Counted from the first letter of the stretch, positions 1 to 8,655 are shown. The stretch is DNA of 64,000 bases from Lacimicrobium alkaliphilum (GCF_002591895.1 NZ_NISX01000016.1:52578-116577), one strand, 5' to 3'. A program made the numbers and translations. Notes: a model not told the origin generated them from the sequence alone.

Positions 1-545
1 CTGCCGCCTTCGCTGAGCTGGGTGCCAAAGGGGTTGACCAGCTTATGCTTAAGGATTTCACGCAGCTACAGGAAATTTCACATGTACACACAGCCGCTAA
101 CTCACCGGCGATGGCCGACGGTGCGGCAATTCTGCTGATCGGTTCACAGGCTGCAGCAGAACGTCTGAGTCAGGCGCCCCGGGCGAGAATTGTCGCCATG
201 AAGAATGTCAATGATGACACCCGAATGGTGGTCGGTGGCTGTGTTGCGGCTACCCAGGCATTAATGTCAGAGCAGGGGCTGACAAGCAATGATATCGACT
301 TGTTTGAGATCCATGAGGCCTTTGGTGCAACGATACTGCGCTGTAAGCAAGAGCTGGGTATTGATGACAGCAAGCTCAATGTTAATGGCGGTTGTATTGC
401 CCTTGGCCATCCTCTGGGGGCCACGGGTGCGATGATGGCTGGAACCTTGCTGGATGAACTGGAGAGGCGCAACCTTAAAACCGGTATTGTTGCGGCGAGC
501 GGAGCCGCTGGCACGGGAACCGCACTGATGATAGAACGGGTTTAG
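1..545 (+). CDS. Acetyl-CoA acyltransferase (thiolase), C-terminal part, 5' truncated by window edge
   Basis: The open frame runs in from the left edge (first full codon at base 3), so only about the last 180 residues are visible. It carries the thiolase C-terminal half: an HEAF motif (IHEAFGAT, as in trifunctional-protein-type thiolases) and the GHPLGATG signature. The last conserved block, where FadI/HADHB-type enzymes read ACAAGG, here reads ASGAAGTG, so the usual catalytic cysteine appears to be serine. The family cleaves 3-ketoacyl-CoA with CoA in the last step of beta-oxidation. The next gene starts 9 bases downstream and the whole set to 4263 is co-directional, so it is probably part of one acyl-CoA operon. 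The family is clear. Whether it is an active thiolase is not. Confidence 0.85.
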   Translation, partial: AAFAELGAKGVDQLMLKDFTQLQEISHVHTAANSPAMADGAAILLIGSQAAAERLSQAPRARIVAMKNVNDDTRMVVGGCVAATQALMSEQGLTSNDIDLFEIHEAFGATILRCKQELGIDDSKLNVNGGCIALGHPLGATGAMMAGTLLDELERRNLKTGIVAASGAAGTGTALMIERV

Positions 546-553
546 GTTGCCAC

Positions 554-1225
554 ATGTCTGTTATTACCCTGGTTCGTCATGGGCAAGCCTCATTTGGCTG
601 TAAGAATTACGATCAGCTCAGTGCCCTGGGCAAACAACAATCTGTCTGGCTTGGTGAACACTGGCAGCAGCTGGACCGTCGGTTCGATCATGTGATTACC
701 GGCAATATGCACCGCCACCATCAGACCGCCAGCGGCATCTTACAGGGGCTGGCTGATGATGCGCTGCCCGAACCTCTCGAAGGCCTGAATGAATACAATT
801 TTGAAGGCCTGCTGACGCCCTTAAAACAGCAACACCCTGGCGATTGGATTGACACAGGACGGCCACGCAAAGATTACTATTACAACATGAAACACGCCCT
901 TGATTACTGGGCCAGAGGAACGATTGAGGATGACGGTACGGACAGCTGGTCGAGCTTCAATCAACGGGTGACGGACAGCTTTCACCGGATTTGTGACGGC
1001 GAGCACAAGAAACCGCTTATTGTCAGCTCTGGCGGTGTCATCGCAACCATCATTTCGGCGCTTCTCGGCCTCAGGCCAGCGCAGGCCATAGAGCTGTCTC
1101 TGCAAATTAAAAACACCGCAGTGAGTACGTTTTTGTATAACGGCAAGGATTTCTCGCTGACCAGTTTCAATGATCTCAGTCACTTACTCAGTCCAGACAA
1201 GCAATCCCATATTACCTATTCCTGA
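554..1225 (+). CDS. Histidine phosphatase superfamily (phosphoglycerate mutase-like) protein
   Basis: This 223-residue protein opens with the superfamily motif LVRHGQ, placing the phospho-acceptor histidine at residue 9. Arg54 lies in a variant of the second motif (NMHRHHQTA). The late motif that normally supplies the second catalytic histidine (SHGG) reads SSGG at residues 158-161, with serine at 159. Members remove phosphate from small molecules or proteins. In this setting, next to a kinase-fold gene (2468-3490) and acyl-CoA enzymes, it could act on a phosphorylated acyl intermediate or have lost catalysis. It begins 9 bases after the thiolase gene ends and stops 13 bases before the dehydrogenase start. 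Family assignment is firm; substrate unknown. Confidence 0.8.
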   Translation: MSVITLVRHGQASFGCKNYDQLSALGKQQSVWLGEHWQQLDRRFDHVITGNMHRHHQTASGILQGLADDALPEPLEGLNEYNFEGLLTPLKQQHPGDWIDTGRPRKDYYYNMKHALDYWARGTIEDDGTDSWSSFNQRVTDSFHRICDGEHKKPLIVSSGGVIATIISALLGLRPAQAIELSLQIKNTAVSTFLYNGKDFSLTSFNDLSHLLSPDKQSHITYS

Positions 1226-1238
1226 AAGGCCAATGATA

Positions 1239-2471
1239 ATGAACAATTTCAGTGACAAGTCCCTCTCTTTGCAGGCCAGACTGCAACGTTTTATGGAGCA
1301 GTACATCTATCCAAATGAGCAGCTGCACGCGCATCAACTGGCGAGCGCAGAGAATCGTTTCGGTGTCTTGCCCATAGTTAAAGAGCTTAAAGCAAAAGCC
1401 AGAGCAGCAGGACTCTGGAACCTGTTTATCCCCGAGAAACATGCCGGCTACAGTGATGTGGGAGGGCTGAGTAACTATGATTATGCGCCTCTGGTAGAAA
1501 TTATGGGGCGCGTAACCTGGGCTTCTGAGGTTTTCAATTGCAATGCACCTGATACCGGCAATATGGAAGTGCTGATGAAGTATGGTAATGAAGACCAGAA
1601 ACGGCGTTGGCTGACACCTCTGTTAGAAGGCGAAATTCGCTCTTCCTATGCCATGACCGAGCCTCAGGTTGCCTCCAGTGATGCCACCAACATTGAGCTG
1701 AGTATAAAAACCGAACAGGATCATCTGGTTTTAAATGGGCGTAAATGGTTTATCACCGGTGCCATGTATGAGTTAACCAAGCTGTTTATCGTCATGGGCA
1801 AGAGTGCCCCTGATCATCCCGACATCCATCAACAGCAAACCCAGGTATTGGTACCCAAAGACACGCCGGGCGTTCGCATTGTCAGGCCGCTGTCGACGCT
1901 GGGCTATGACGATGCGCCCATTGGCCATGCGGAGCTGCTTTTTGAAGATGTCAGAGTGCCGCTGGAGAATATTCTCCTGGGTGAGGGCAGAGGGTTTGAA
2001 ATTGCTCAGGGCAGGCTGGGGCCGGGGCGAATCCATCATTGTATGCGCCTGATTGGTCTGGCCCAAAGAGCTCTGGAACAAAGTTGTCAGCGAGCAACCC
2101 AGCGCACGACCTTTGGTATTCAGTTCAGTCACAACCAGTCTGTAAGGGAAGACATTGCAAAATCCTTTGCAGAAATTCAGATGATGCGCCAACTGGTGCT
2201 GCAATGCAGTGCCAGAATGGATGAAGTCGGGCCTCAGGCAGCCCGGGACCTGATCGCAGCATGCAAGATCAGTGTTCCGCTGATGACACAGACCATTCTT
2301 GATCGCTGCATGCAACTGCATGGTGCAGGCGGGTTAACCGCAGACTACTTTATGGCCGAAGCCTTTAATTATGCACGCTGGTGTCGCCAGGCAGACGGCC
2401 CGGATCAGGTGCATCAGATGGCGTTGGGCAAGCAGGTTATCAAGGCTTACAGTCAGGCAGGTGAGCAATGA
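1239..2471 (+). CDS. Acyl-CoA dehydrogenase, ACAD10/ACAD11 type
   Basis: This is a 410-residue flavoprotein of the acyl-CoA dehydrogenase family. The FAD/substrate motif YAMTEPQVASSDA, the RKWFITGA strand and the C-terminal ADGPDQVH segment are all present; the last is characteristic of the ACAD10/11 branch. An ATG at 1233 is also possible. 1239 is preferred because GAAAGG at 1224-1229 then has a 9-base spacing. The stop codon overlaps the start of the kinase-fold gene by 4 bases (ATGA), so the two are translationally coupled. In animals the two functions are fused in ACAD10/ACAD11, which handle 4-hydroxyacyl-CoA through a phosphorylated intermediate. The same role is inferred here from pairing and motifs. 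Confidence 0.88.
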   Translation: MNNFSDKSLSLQARLQRFMEQYIYPNEQLHAHQLASAENRFGVLPIVKELKAKARAAGLWNLFIPEKHAGYSDVGGLSNYDYAPLVEIMGRVTWASEVFNCNAPDTGNMEVLMKYGNEDQKRRWLTPLLEGEIRSSYAMTEPQVASSDATNIELSIKTEQDHLVLNGRKWFITGAMYELTKLFIVMGKSAPDHPDIHQQQTQVLVPKDTPGVRIVRPLSTLGYDDAPIGHAELLFEDVRVPLENILLGEGRGFEIAQGRLGPGRIHHCMRLIGLAQRALEQSCQRATQRTTFGIQFSHNQSVREDIAKSFAEIQMMRQLVLQCSARMDEVGPQAARDLIAACKISVPLMTQTILDRCMQLHGAGGLTADYFMAEAFNYARWCRQADGPDQVHQMALGKQVIKAYSQAGEQ

Positions 2472-3490
2472 GTGACATTAATCTTTCATCACTTTCCACA
2501 TACCTGTGTAGTCATGTGGAAGGTTTCGGGAGGCTGTTATCGGTACAAAAGTTTGCTGGCGGGCAGTCTAACCCAACCTATCTCGTTGATACGGACAAAC
2601 AACAGTATGTATTGAGACGAAAACCTTTCGGCAAACTTCTCAAGTCGGCCCATGCCATAGACAGAGAGTTCAGGGTTATGCAGGCGCTGCGCAATACCGA
2701 TGTGCCGGTAGCCAGAGCTGTACATTTCTGTGCAGACGAGAAAATCATTGGCAGCGCATTTTATCTGATGGAATACATTGAAGGCCGGGTGATGTGGGAC
2801 CCTGCTCTTCCCGACATCGGGCCTGAGCAACGCAGCGAAGTCTATGAGGAAATGCTCAGGGTGATGACAACGCTGCATCGCGTCGATGTGGAAAAGGCAG
2901 GCCTGAGTGACTTTGGCCGCCCGGGAAACTACTACCAGCGGCAAATTAACCGTTGGAGTGAGCAATACAAAGCCTCGGCGTCTGAGCCTGACCATCAATT
3001 CGAAAAGCTAATGGGCTGGCTGTCGGTGAATATGCCTGAGGATGATGGCCAAATCGCCCTGGTACATGGTGATTTCAGACTCGACAACATGATGTTCGCT
3101 ACGGATAGTCAGAATGTTCTGGCTTTGATGGACTGGGAGCTCTCTACACTGGGCCATCCCTATGCAGATCTGGCTTACCAATGTATGCAATTGCGCATGC
3201 CACATAACTCGGTGATGCCCGGGCTGGGGGGCTTAGACCGGGCCGATTTGCAGATACCTACTGAGCGTGAATATGTTGCCCGGTATTGCGAATTGATGGG
3301 TATCGACAGTCTGCCAAACTGGAATTTCTACCTGGCTTTCAGCTTCTTTCGTCTTATTGCGATTTTACTTGGGGTGAAACAACGCGCCATGCAGGGCAGC
3401 GCATCCAGCGATAAAGCCATGGAAATGGCAACCCTGATAGAACCTCTGACTGAACTGGCTCTGGAAATATGTAGTGAGGAGAAACCATGA
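2468..3490 (+). CDS. Phosphotransferase (APH/choline-kinase fold), ACAD10/11-kinase-like
   Basis: The 340-residue product has the aminoglycoside-phosphotransferase fold. The N-terminal lobe carries the YVLRRKPFG nucleotide-binding strand. The catalytic loop is HGDFRLDNMMF and the metal-binding motif is LMDWELSTLGHPYADLAY. In ACAD10/11 and in the levulinate pathway kinase LvaA of Pseudomonas putida, this fold phosphorylates the 4-hydroxyl of a 4-hydroxyacyl-CoA. The gene overlaps the dehydrogenase before it and the SDR after it by 4 bases each, so it sits in the middle of a coupled operon. Annotation as an antibiotic-resistance enzyme would be misleading; the context points to acyl-CoA metabolism. 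Exact substrate is inferred. Confidence 0.82.
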   Translation: MSDINLSSLSTYLCSHVEGFGRLLSVQKFAGGQSNPTYLVDTDKQQYVLRRKPFGKLLKSAHAIDREFRVMQALRNTDVPVARAVHFCADEKIIGSAFYLMEYIEGRVMWDPALPDIGPEQRSEVYEEMLRVMTTLHRVDVEKAGLSDFGRPGNYYQRQINRWSEQYKASASEPDHQFEKLMGWLSVNMPEDDGQIALVHGDFRLDNMMFATDSQNVLALMDWELSTLGHPYADLAYQCMQLRMPHNSVMPGLGGLDRADLQIPTEREYVARYCELMGIDSLPNWNFYLAFSFFRLIAILLGVKQRAMQGSASSDKAMEMATLIEPLTELALEICSEEKP

Positions 3491-4263
3491 AACATCCTGA
3501 ATCGTTACTCTCGCTCAAGGGCCAGGTGGCTTTGATAACGGGGGCCTCAAGTGGGCTTGGAGCCCATTTTGCCGAGGTGCTGGCGCAGGCTGGTGCCGCT
3601 GTTGTACTGACGGCCAGACGCAAAGAAAAGCTTAATCAGCTGTGCACAAAATTGACGGACTCGGGCTACAAGGCGCTGGCCATTGCGATGGATGTGACGG
3701 ATGCAGGCAGTATTCAGGCCGCGCTGGAGCAGACCGATGAACTGTTGGGGCCGGTTACGGTGTTGGTTAACAATGCCGGCGTTGCCGATCCAAAACGGTT
3801 TCACAAAGTCGATCAGGCCAGTTGGGATTACACCATGAATACCAATCTCAATGGCGCCTGGAACGTGGCGAGCCAGGTGTCTAACCGTATGCTGGAGCTT
3901 AAGGTATCGGGTAGCATCGTCAATATTGCATCGATACTGGGTATCCGGGTGGGATTCGGTGACAGTGCCTATGCCATATCAAAAGCAGGGCTCATTCAAA
4001 TGACAAAAGCGATGGCCCTTGAGCTCGGCAGAAAGGGGATCAGGGTTAACGCTTTATGCCCGGGGTATTTTAAAACAGAGATCAATCAGGGCTATTTCGA
4101 TTCAGCCAAAGGCCAACAGTACCTGGCCGGTATATTACCGCAGCGTCTGGGTAAGGCCCATGAGCTGGATATTCCACTATTGATGCTGTGCAGTGATGCA
4201 GGTTCTTTTATCAATGGTATTGCACTGCCGGTCGATGGCGGCCATTTAGTCGGCTCTCTTTAA
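3487..4263 (+). CDS. Short-chain dehydrogenase/reductase (SDR)
   Basis: A 258-residue classical SDR. It has the NAD(P)-binding TGASSGLG motif near residue 19, an NNAG segment, the catalytic YAISK pair, and the C-terminal stretch ending in PVDGGHLVGSL. These enzymes interconvert hydroxyl and keto groups. In this operon it could oxidise a 3-hydroxyacyl-CoA before thiolysis or reduce a 4-keto group, but the sequence does not decide. The start overlaps the kinase-fold gene by 4 bases. It is the last gene of the run; the convergent HxlR gene ends 49 bases downstream. Confidence 0.85.
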   Translation: MKHPESLLSLKGQVALITGASSGLGAHFAEVLAQAGAAVVLTARRKEKLNQLCTKLTDSGYKALAIAMDVTDAGSIQAALEQTDELLGPVTVLVNNAGVADPKRFHKVDQASWDYTMNTNLNGAWNVASQVSNRMLELKVSGSIVNIASILGIRVGFGDSAYAISKAGLIQMTKAMALELGRKGIRVNALCPGYFKTEINQGYFDSAKGQQYLAGILPQRLGKAHELDIPLLMLCSDAGSFINGIALPVDGGHLVGSL

Positions 4264-4311
4264 GCGGACTGAGTAATCGGGCCATTGCCGCTGGCCAGCC
4301 TGTGTTGCCAG

Positions 4312-5250
4312 CTAATCTAAGTCAAATCTGACTTTGCCGATCTGCGGTTGTTTGCCGCAGACGCCGCAAACCACATCAATTTCCAGATCATGACCACAGC
4401 TTTTGTGAACCAACTTATAGGGATGCGCAAGTGGCGGCATAACGTCCAGTACCCACTGACGTAACGTCATGGTCTGTGGATACAAAGACTTTCCCTTCTC
4501 AGTCAACAGATATTCCATCCGTGACGGATTAACCTGATATTCCCGACGTGAAAATATTTTCATATCTACCAATATTTTCAGACGATCAGCGAGAATATTG
4601 GTGGCGATGCCCAAGTTGTTGAGGAAATCATCGTAGCGGGTCAGGCCGACAAATGACCCCGCCAGTACTAACGTCGTCCACCTGTCACCGATGATATCTA
4701 CAACATGAGCCAGAGAGGTATCGATATCGCCGGACACTTTTGCCCGCGTCCGTCGCTGGCCGCCCCAACTTTCCGGTAAGCTTTTGGGGTCTGAGGTATC
4801 GGCTACATCTGCCACTTTCACGCGTTCAACATCGTCAAAATGCAACGGTTTACGGCAATGACGACATACGCACTGAGGATTAAGCGGGTGAGCGTTTCCC
4901 CCCTGGTGTACAAGCATTGTTGGCAATGCGTTATCACCCGGTGCCCATTCAGACTCCCATTGCCATAACATCAATGCCCAGGGGTAAAGTGACAAACCTT
5001 TTTCAGTCAGTCGGTATTCGTACCTCGGAGGCCGGTTTTGATACTGTTTTTTGTGCAGGAACCCCTCAGCCATCAGGAATTCGAGCCGGTTGGAGAGTGT
5101 TCCACGCATTATTCCGCTGTGGGTTCTGAATTCGTTAAACCGATGTCTGCCAAGGAAAACATCACGCATAATCAGAACAGTCCAGCGATCGCCGAGTAAA
5201 CTGAGACCTCTGGCCACTGGGTTCGTCGCTATCTTACTAATTACGTTCAC
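4312..5250 (-). CDS. HxlR-family regulator with two tandem winged-helix domains
   Basis: The product (312 residues) contains two HxlR-type winged-helix units. The first spans about residues 8-100 (LSLLGDRWTVLIMRD, then RGTLSNRLEFL, then RYEYRLTEKGLSLYP). The second spans about 175-270 (VDIIGDRWTTLVLAG, NILADRLKIL, RMEYLLTEKGKSLYP). Typical HxlR proteins are 100-120 residues with one unit and act as dimers, so this looks like a covalent dimer. A CVCRHC cluster follows domain 1 and a CGHDLEIDVVCGVCG cluster ends the protein; they may bind zinc. It is convergent with the acyl-CoA operon and divergent from nothing close. Its target is unknown; the acyl-CoA cluster and the 5797-8148 receptor are the neighbours. 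Confidence 0.85.
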   Translation of the reverse strand: MNVISKIATNPVARGLSLLGDRWTVLIMRDVFLGRHRFNEFRTHSGIMRGTLSNRLEFLMAEGFLHKKQYQNRPPRYEYRLTEKGLSLYPWALMLWQWESEWAPGDNALPTMLVHQGGNAHPLNPQCVCRHCRKPLHFDDVERVKVADVADTSDPKSLPESWGGQRRTRAKVSGDIDTSLAHVVDIIGDRWTTLVLAGSFVGLTRYDDFLNNLGIATNILADRLKILVDMKIFSRREYQVNPSRMEYLLTEKGKSLYPQTMTLRQWVLDVMPPLAHPYKLVHKSCGHDLEIDVVCGVCGKQPQIGKVRFDLD

Positions 5251-5310
5251 GAATTCTTATTCCTTCGTTTTATCTTTGCACCGTTTAGCAAGGGCGTGTT
5301 AGTTAACGTT

Positions 5311-5316
5311 ATTATA
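5311..5316 (-). promoter_or_regulatory. Probable -10 element of the HxlR-regulator gene
   Basis: On the minus strand this reads TATAAT, a perfect sigma-70 -10 hexamer about 60 bases before the start codon at 5250. The -35 region is weak (GCAAAC at 5334-5339). The palindrome TAACGTTA lies just downstream of the -10, where autoregulation by the HxlR protein would be plausible. Confidence 0.4.
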
Positions 5317-5752
5317 CTTTGACTCAACAACTAGTTTGCCCTGAACGGTCAGAATGGGTTGTCCCGGGCAAAGCCACTTTAGCCGGTCATACCCTTACAA
5401 CACAATATCTTATCATCTTATGAGAAAGCTTTAGCCGCCAGAAAAAGCTCTTCCACGCATCTTGTCAGCTTACAAAATTTCAGCTCGCACCGGTAAGCTC
5501 TTTATTGGTATAGCTAAGAGGAATGAGGGTATAAATTATACCATTTGTATGTCTGTTAGCGTTAAAAAAGCGGCTTACGGGTCATCAGCCCAATCCACAG
5601 AACTGGAACGGGTCGTTGGCGAGTTATGGGTTATTGCGCTATTCCAATCTTGAGGGTTGCTGCCAGCGAATCATGCTATGTCGGCGCCGGAAGATAAAAG
5701 TCTGACTGTTATGGGTGTGCCTGAGATCCCATATACTACTCCAGGGCTTAGC

Positions 5753-5778
5753 CATGCCGCCCAAAAGAGGGCGACATG
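5753..5778 (-). terminator. Stem-loop just downstream of the TonB-receptor gene
   Basis: The arms are CATGCCGCCC and GGGCGACATG (one mismatch) around a 6-base loop, about 20 bases past the stop codon of the 5797-8148 gene. There is no U-tract on the transcript side, so it may be a 3' end stabiliser rather than an intrinsic terminator. Confidence 0.35.
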
Positions 5779-5796
5779 CTAAATACTGCAATAAAG

Positions 5797-8148
5797 TTAA
5801 AAGTTGTATGTCAGCTCAACGGCGACACTTCGTGGGCGCTCGTAAATACCGTAGTACGCTACGCCGGTACCGCCGGTTAATGTGGTTGAAAAGGGCAGCG
5901 AGTTTGACAGGGTCATTACTCTCTCGTCAGTAATGTTGTTGGCAATAAGTGCCACCTGCCATCGATCGTCGTAGTCAGCTAATGCTACACGCAGGCCCCA
6001 CTTAGTGAAACTATCCTGGACGGTATTGGGGTCAAGGGTGACTCCGGCATTGTATTCGTCACTGTATTCCATGTTGACACCGTAAGTGATATAGCCCCAG
6101 TCGCTGACGTCCTGTTCATACTGCAACCTGATATTACCGGTAAGCTCTGGCGTGTAAATAGCGCGCTCACCAGAGAGATTACACAAGCCGTCGACGCTTG
6201 AACTTGGAACCTGATCAGGTAAAACAAGCGCAGGGGCACATTGTGCAACATCGAAATCGAGATACTCAAAGTCCAGATAGGCTACGGACCCGCTGAGTAC
6301 CAGAGACTCAGCGAGCAGCCAGCGGCCATCTAATTCTATTCCTTTGATTTCTGCTTCGGCGGCATTTTGCACATTGAAACCGACAATTCCATCAAATTGT
6401 GTTACCTGAAGATCATCGTATTGGGTAAAGAAGGCTGCGGCGTTTAATTCAATCACGCCAAAACTGAACTTGCCCCCCAGCTCATAGCTGGTTGCCTGTT
6501 CGTCTTCAAATTCAAATGAACCGGGATTGACCGGATGATCAGGGTAACTGTTTGATCTGATATCAAAGCCACCACCTTTACTTCCGCGGGTATAGGATGC
6601 GTACAGCATGGTGTCATCGTCAACGGTGTACTGAAGGTTAAGGAGTGGATCAAGCTGAGACTCGTTGCGCTTGCCTTCTAACTCATGAGCATAGATTTTT
6701 ATCCCGCCCATCATGGTTTCAAAGCCCGCCTGGGGTCCGAAAGCCGGTGAGCCAGGAAATAAAGCGTTTGCAGGAATACCGCTGGTATTCTCGCCCAACA
6801 GGTTAAGTATCCGGTGCGCGTTTTTTTCTTCCTTGCTATACCTGGCGCCGGCGGTAAGAGACAGCGCGTCGCTAAGTTGCCAGTTGAACTGTGTAAATGC
6901 TGAAAACACCTGTGAATCTTGTGAAAAGTCCCGATCCCAACTGCCGTTAACTACCGGGGCAAACGCCGGACTCGCGGCAAATGTACTGCCAAACAGCACG
7001 TTGTCGTAGGTCGTCAGTTCACTATCCTGTAAGTAAATACCCGCGATATAATTGAAATCCTGGTCACTGGGCGAAGCGATTCTGAGCTCCTGACTCCATT
7101 GCTTAAATCGCTCTCCCTGATTAGAACCGTTGAATAAATCCAGCCCTGTATAATCCACATCAATAAGTTCATCAGTGTCATATTTCAGGTAAGCGGTGGT
7201 AGAGGTGAAGCTATAGTCATTGTAGTCGTACTCCACCTTCACCATGATGTTGTCTACCTGATTGTCGCTCGCCTGGCCGTTGCTTTGGCTTTTGTAGTCT
7301 TCTTCTGTTTCTACATAAAGGGGGCCATTGAAAATGGCCGGGTAGCTTCCAACGGGTGAGTGGTTTTCAATCGCCCGGCCGAGCGTATCAAACGTAGAAC
7401 TCTCTGCTTTTAACAGGATATTCAGGTCGTCATAGTCCCACTCCAGCAAGCCTCTGAGATAAAGCTGCTCGACGTTAGGTTCCATGCGGTCCAGCGTAGT
7501 GTTCTCGATCCAGCCATCCATTTCCCGATACGAGGCAACAAATCGCCCTTTCACATTATCAGACAATGGTCCTGAAATGATCCCTATGGTTTTCGTTTCT
7601 TCCTGCTCAAACTCATATAACGTGGAAATTGATGCCTCAAAGTAATCGGTCGGGCGGGCTGAGGTTAAACTGATTGCGCCTGCGATGGCGTTCTTACCGA
7701 ATAATGTAGGCTGTGGCCCGCGTAATACCTCGACGCGTTCTAAATCAACCAGGGGTAACTGAATAAGTTGATCGCGACCGTAGTACACTTCATCAACGTA
7801 CATGGCAACCGATTGCTCAAAGCCCTTGTTACCGCCAGAAGATATACCCCGGACACCAATCTGATTAGTAATACCCGATTTTGTAATGGTCAGGTTCGGC
7901 ACTGAGCCCGATACATCTGACAGGGTATTCATATTAGAATTCTTTAAAACATCTCCGGAAATTGCGTTAATCGATATCGGCACATCCTGTAAGCCCTGGG
8001 TGCGTTTTTGTGCTGTGACCTCTATCACTTCCAACGCTAACTCTGAATCTGACCCGGTCTCTTCTTGTGCTGTCAGGTTAAAACTATGCCCCAACAGTAT
8101 TGCTGAGATACAAATGGCAACAGGCGTCTTTTTATAGTTATTTCGCAT
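5797..8148 (-). CDS. TonB-dependent outer-membrane receptor
   Basis: The product is 783 residues. A signal peptide (about 1-27, ending FNLTAQ) is followed by a TonB-box-like segment (LEVIEVTAQKR), a plug domain with GVRGISSGG and RVEVLRGPQPTLFGKNAIAGAI, and a beta-barrel ending in the aromatic outer-membrane signature VELTYNF. Receptors of this type import substrates too large or scarce for porins. The barrel style resembles receptors linked to lipids, xenobiotics or siderophores more than the sugar receptor at 51263-54013. The substrate cannot be read from sequence. It lies between the two acyl-CoA gene clusters, so a hydrophobic carboxylic acid is a reasonable guess. An inverted repeat sits about 100 bases upstream of the start. 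Confidence 0.9.
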   Translation of the reverse strand: MRNNYKKTPVAICISAILLGHSFNLTAQEETGSDSELALEVIEVTAQKRTQGLQDVPISINAISGDVLKNSNMNTLSDVSGSVPNLTITKSGITNQIGVRGISSGGNKGFEQSVAMYVDEVYYGRDQLIQLPLVDLERVEVLRGPQPTLFGKNAIAGAISLTSARPTDYFEASISTLYEFEQEETKTIGIISGPLSDNVKGRFVASYREMDGWIENTTLDRMEPNVEQLYLRGLLEWDYDDLNILLKAESSTFDTLGRAIENHSPVGSYPAIFNGPLYVETEEDYKSQSNGQASDNQVDNIMVKVEYDYNDYSFTSTTAYLKYDTDELIDVDYTGLDLFNGSNQGERFKQWSQELRIASPSDQDFNYIAGIYLQDSELTTYDNVLFGSTFAASPAFAPVVNGSWDRDFSQDSQVFSAFTQFNWQLSDALSLTAGARYSKEEKNAHRILNLLGENTSGIPANALFPGSPAFGPQAGFETMMGGIKIYAHELEGKRNESQLDPLLNLQYTVDDDTMLYASYTRGSKGGGFDIRSNSYPDHPVNPGSFEFEDEQATSYELGGKFSFGVIELNAAAFFTQYDDLQVTQFDGIVGFNVQNAAEAEIKGIELDGRWLLAESLVLSGSVAYLDFEYLDFDVAQCAPALVLPDQVPSSSVDGLCNLSGERAIYTPELTGNIRLQYEQDVSDWGYITYGVNMEYSDEYNAGVTLDPNTVQDSFTKWGLRVALADYDDRWQVALIANNITDERVMTLSNSLPFSTTLTGGTGVAYYGIYERPRSVAVELTYNF

Positions 8149-8655
8149 TGGCTACTCCTAAAGGCTCTGTACTAAGATGTGCGTTCCGATACCACTCAAT
8201 AGAGTCTAATAACGCAAGTGATTAGACAATATACTCGTGGGTTTTTTAATGCAAGCATTAATGTTAACAATTTGTTTACTCTGCTTTTACGTTCAAAACT
8301 CTGTGCGGTTGAGGTGCGAATGGCTCAGTTGCTGACTAACTGAGTTCAGGGGCGCTCCCAAAGCACACAATGCGTGCAGGACTATGCCTGCATAGCGTGC
8401 TAACTTTGAGAATGACTGAATTAGGTAAATGGTGCGAGGTGTCATCCGCTGGAAGAATACGTCAGCTGTATCAGAGGACGGCAGGTCGTGTTCATTCGAT
8501 CTATACTCCTCTGCGATATCGTGAGCCACCACTTCCTGCGATAAGTCTTCATTCAGCGGCTTGCGCTTCGGGTTATAGCAACTGTAGGTGAGGGTTTCCT
8601 GTTCTTGCTTTTCAACCCCGGGTTTTAATTTTTAGTGCTTTAAGAGGTAAAGGGA
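8149..8655. other. Intergenic region
   Basis: This stretch of about 500 bases holds the upstream region of the minus-strand receptor gene, including the inverted repeat at 8246-8261, and the leader of the small membrane-protein gene at 8656. A minus-strand open frame at 8293-8532 has no ribosome-binding site and no recognisable domain, and was not accepted as a gene. Confidence 0.45.
8246..8261. promoter_or_regulatory. Perfect inverted repeat upstream of the TonB-receptor gene
   Basis: The sequence TTAATGCAAGCATTAA has 7-base arms (TTAATGC / GCATTAA) around AA. It lies about 100 bases upstream of the receptor start codon (8148, minus strand), in AT-rich DNA suited to a promoter. It could be a repressor operator. 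No matching site was recognised elsewhere with the same spacing. Confidence 0.35.

Larger units (their letters stand above)
5251..5796. other. Intergenic region without a convincing gene
   Basis: This gap of about 545 bases separates the start of the HxlR gene from the end of the TonB-receptor gene. Short open frames occur but have no ribosome-binding site and no recognisable domain. Apart from the HxlR promoter at its left and a stem-loop at 5753-5778, I see nothing in it. Confidence 0.5.

Noticed and set aside
2468..3490. Reading the APH-fold gene as an aminoglycoside-resistance gene.
   Set aside because: Its coupling to an ACAD10/11-type dehydrogenase and other acyl-CoA genes points to acyl-CoA metabolism.
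5462..5653. 63-codon open frame on the plus strand in the 5251-5796 gap.
   Set aside because: No ribosome-binding site and no family resemblance.
8293..8532. 79-codon open frame on the minus strand, considered as a transposase remnant.
   Set aside because: No conserved motif, no terminal repeats and no ribosome-binding site.
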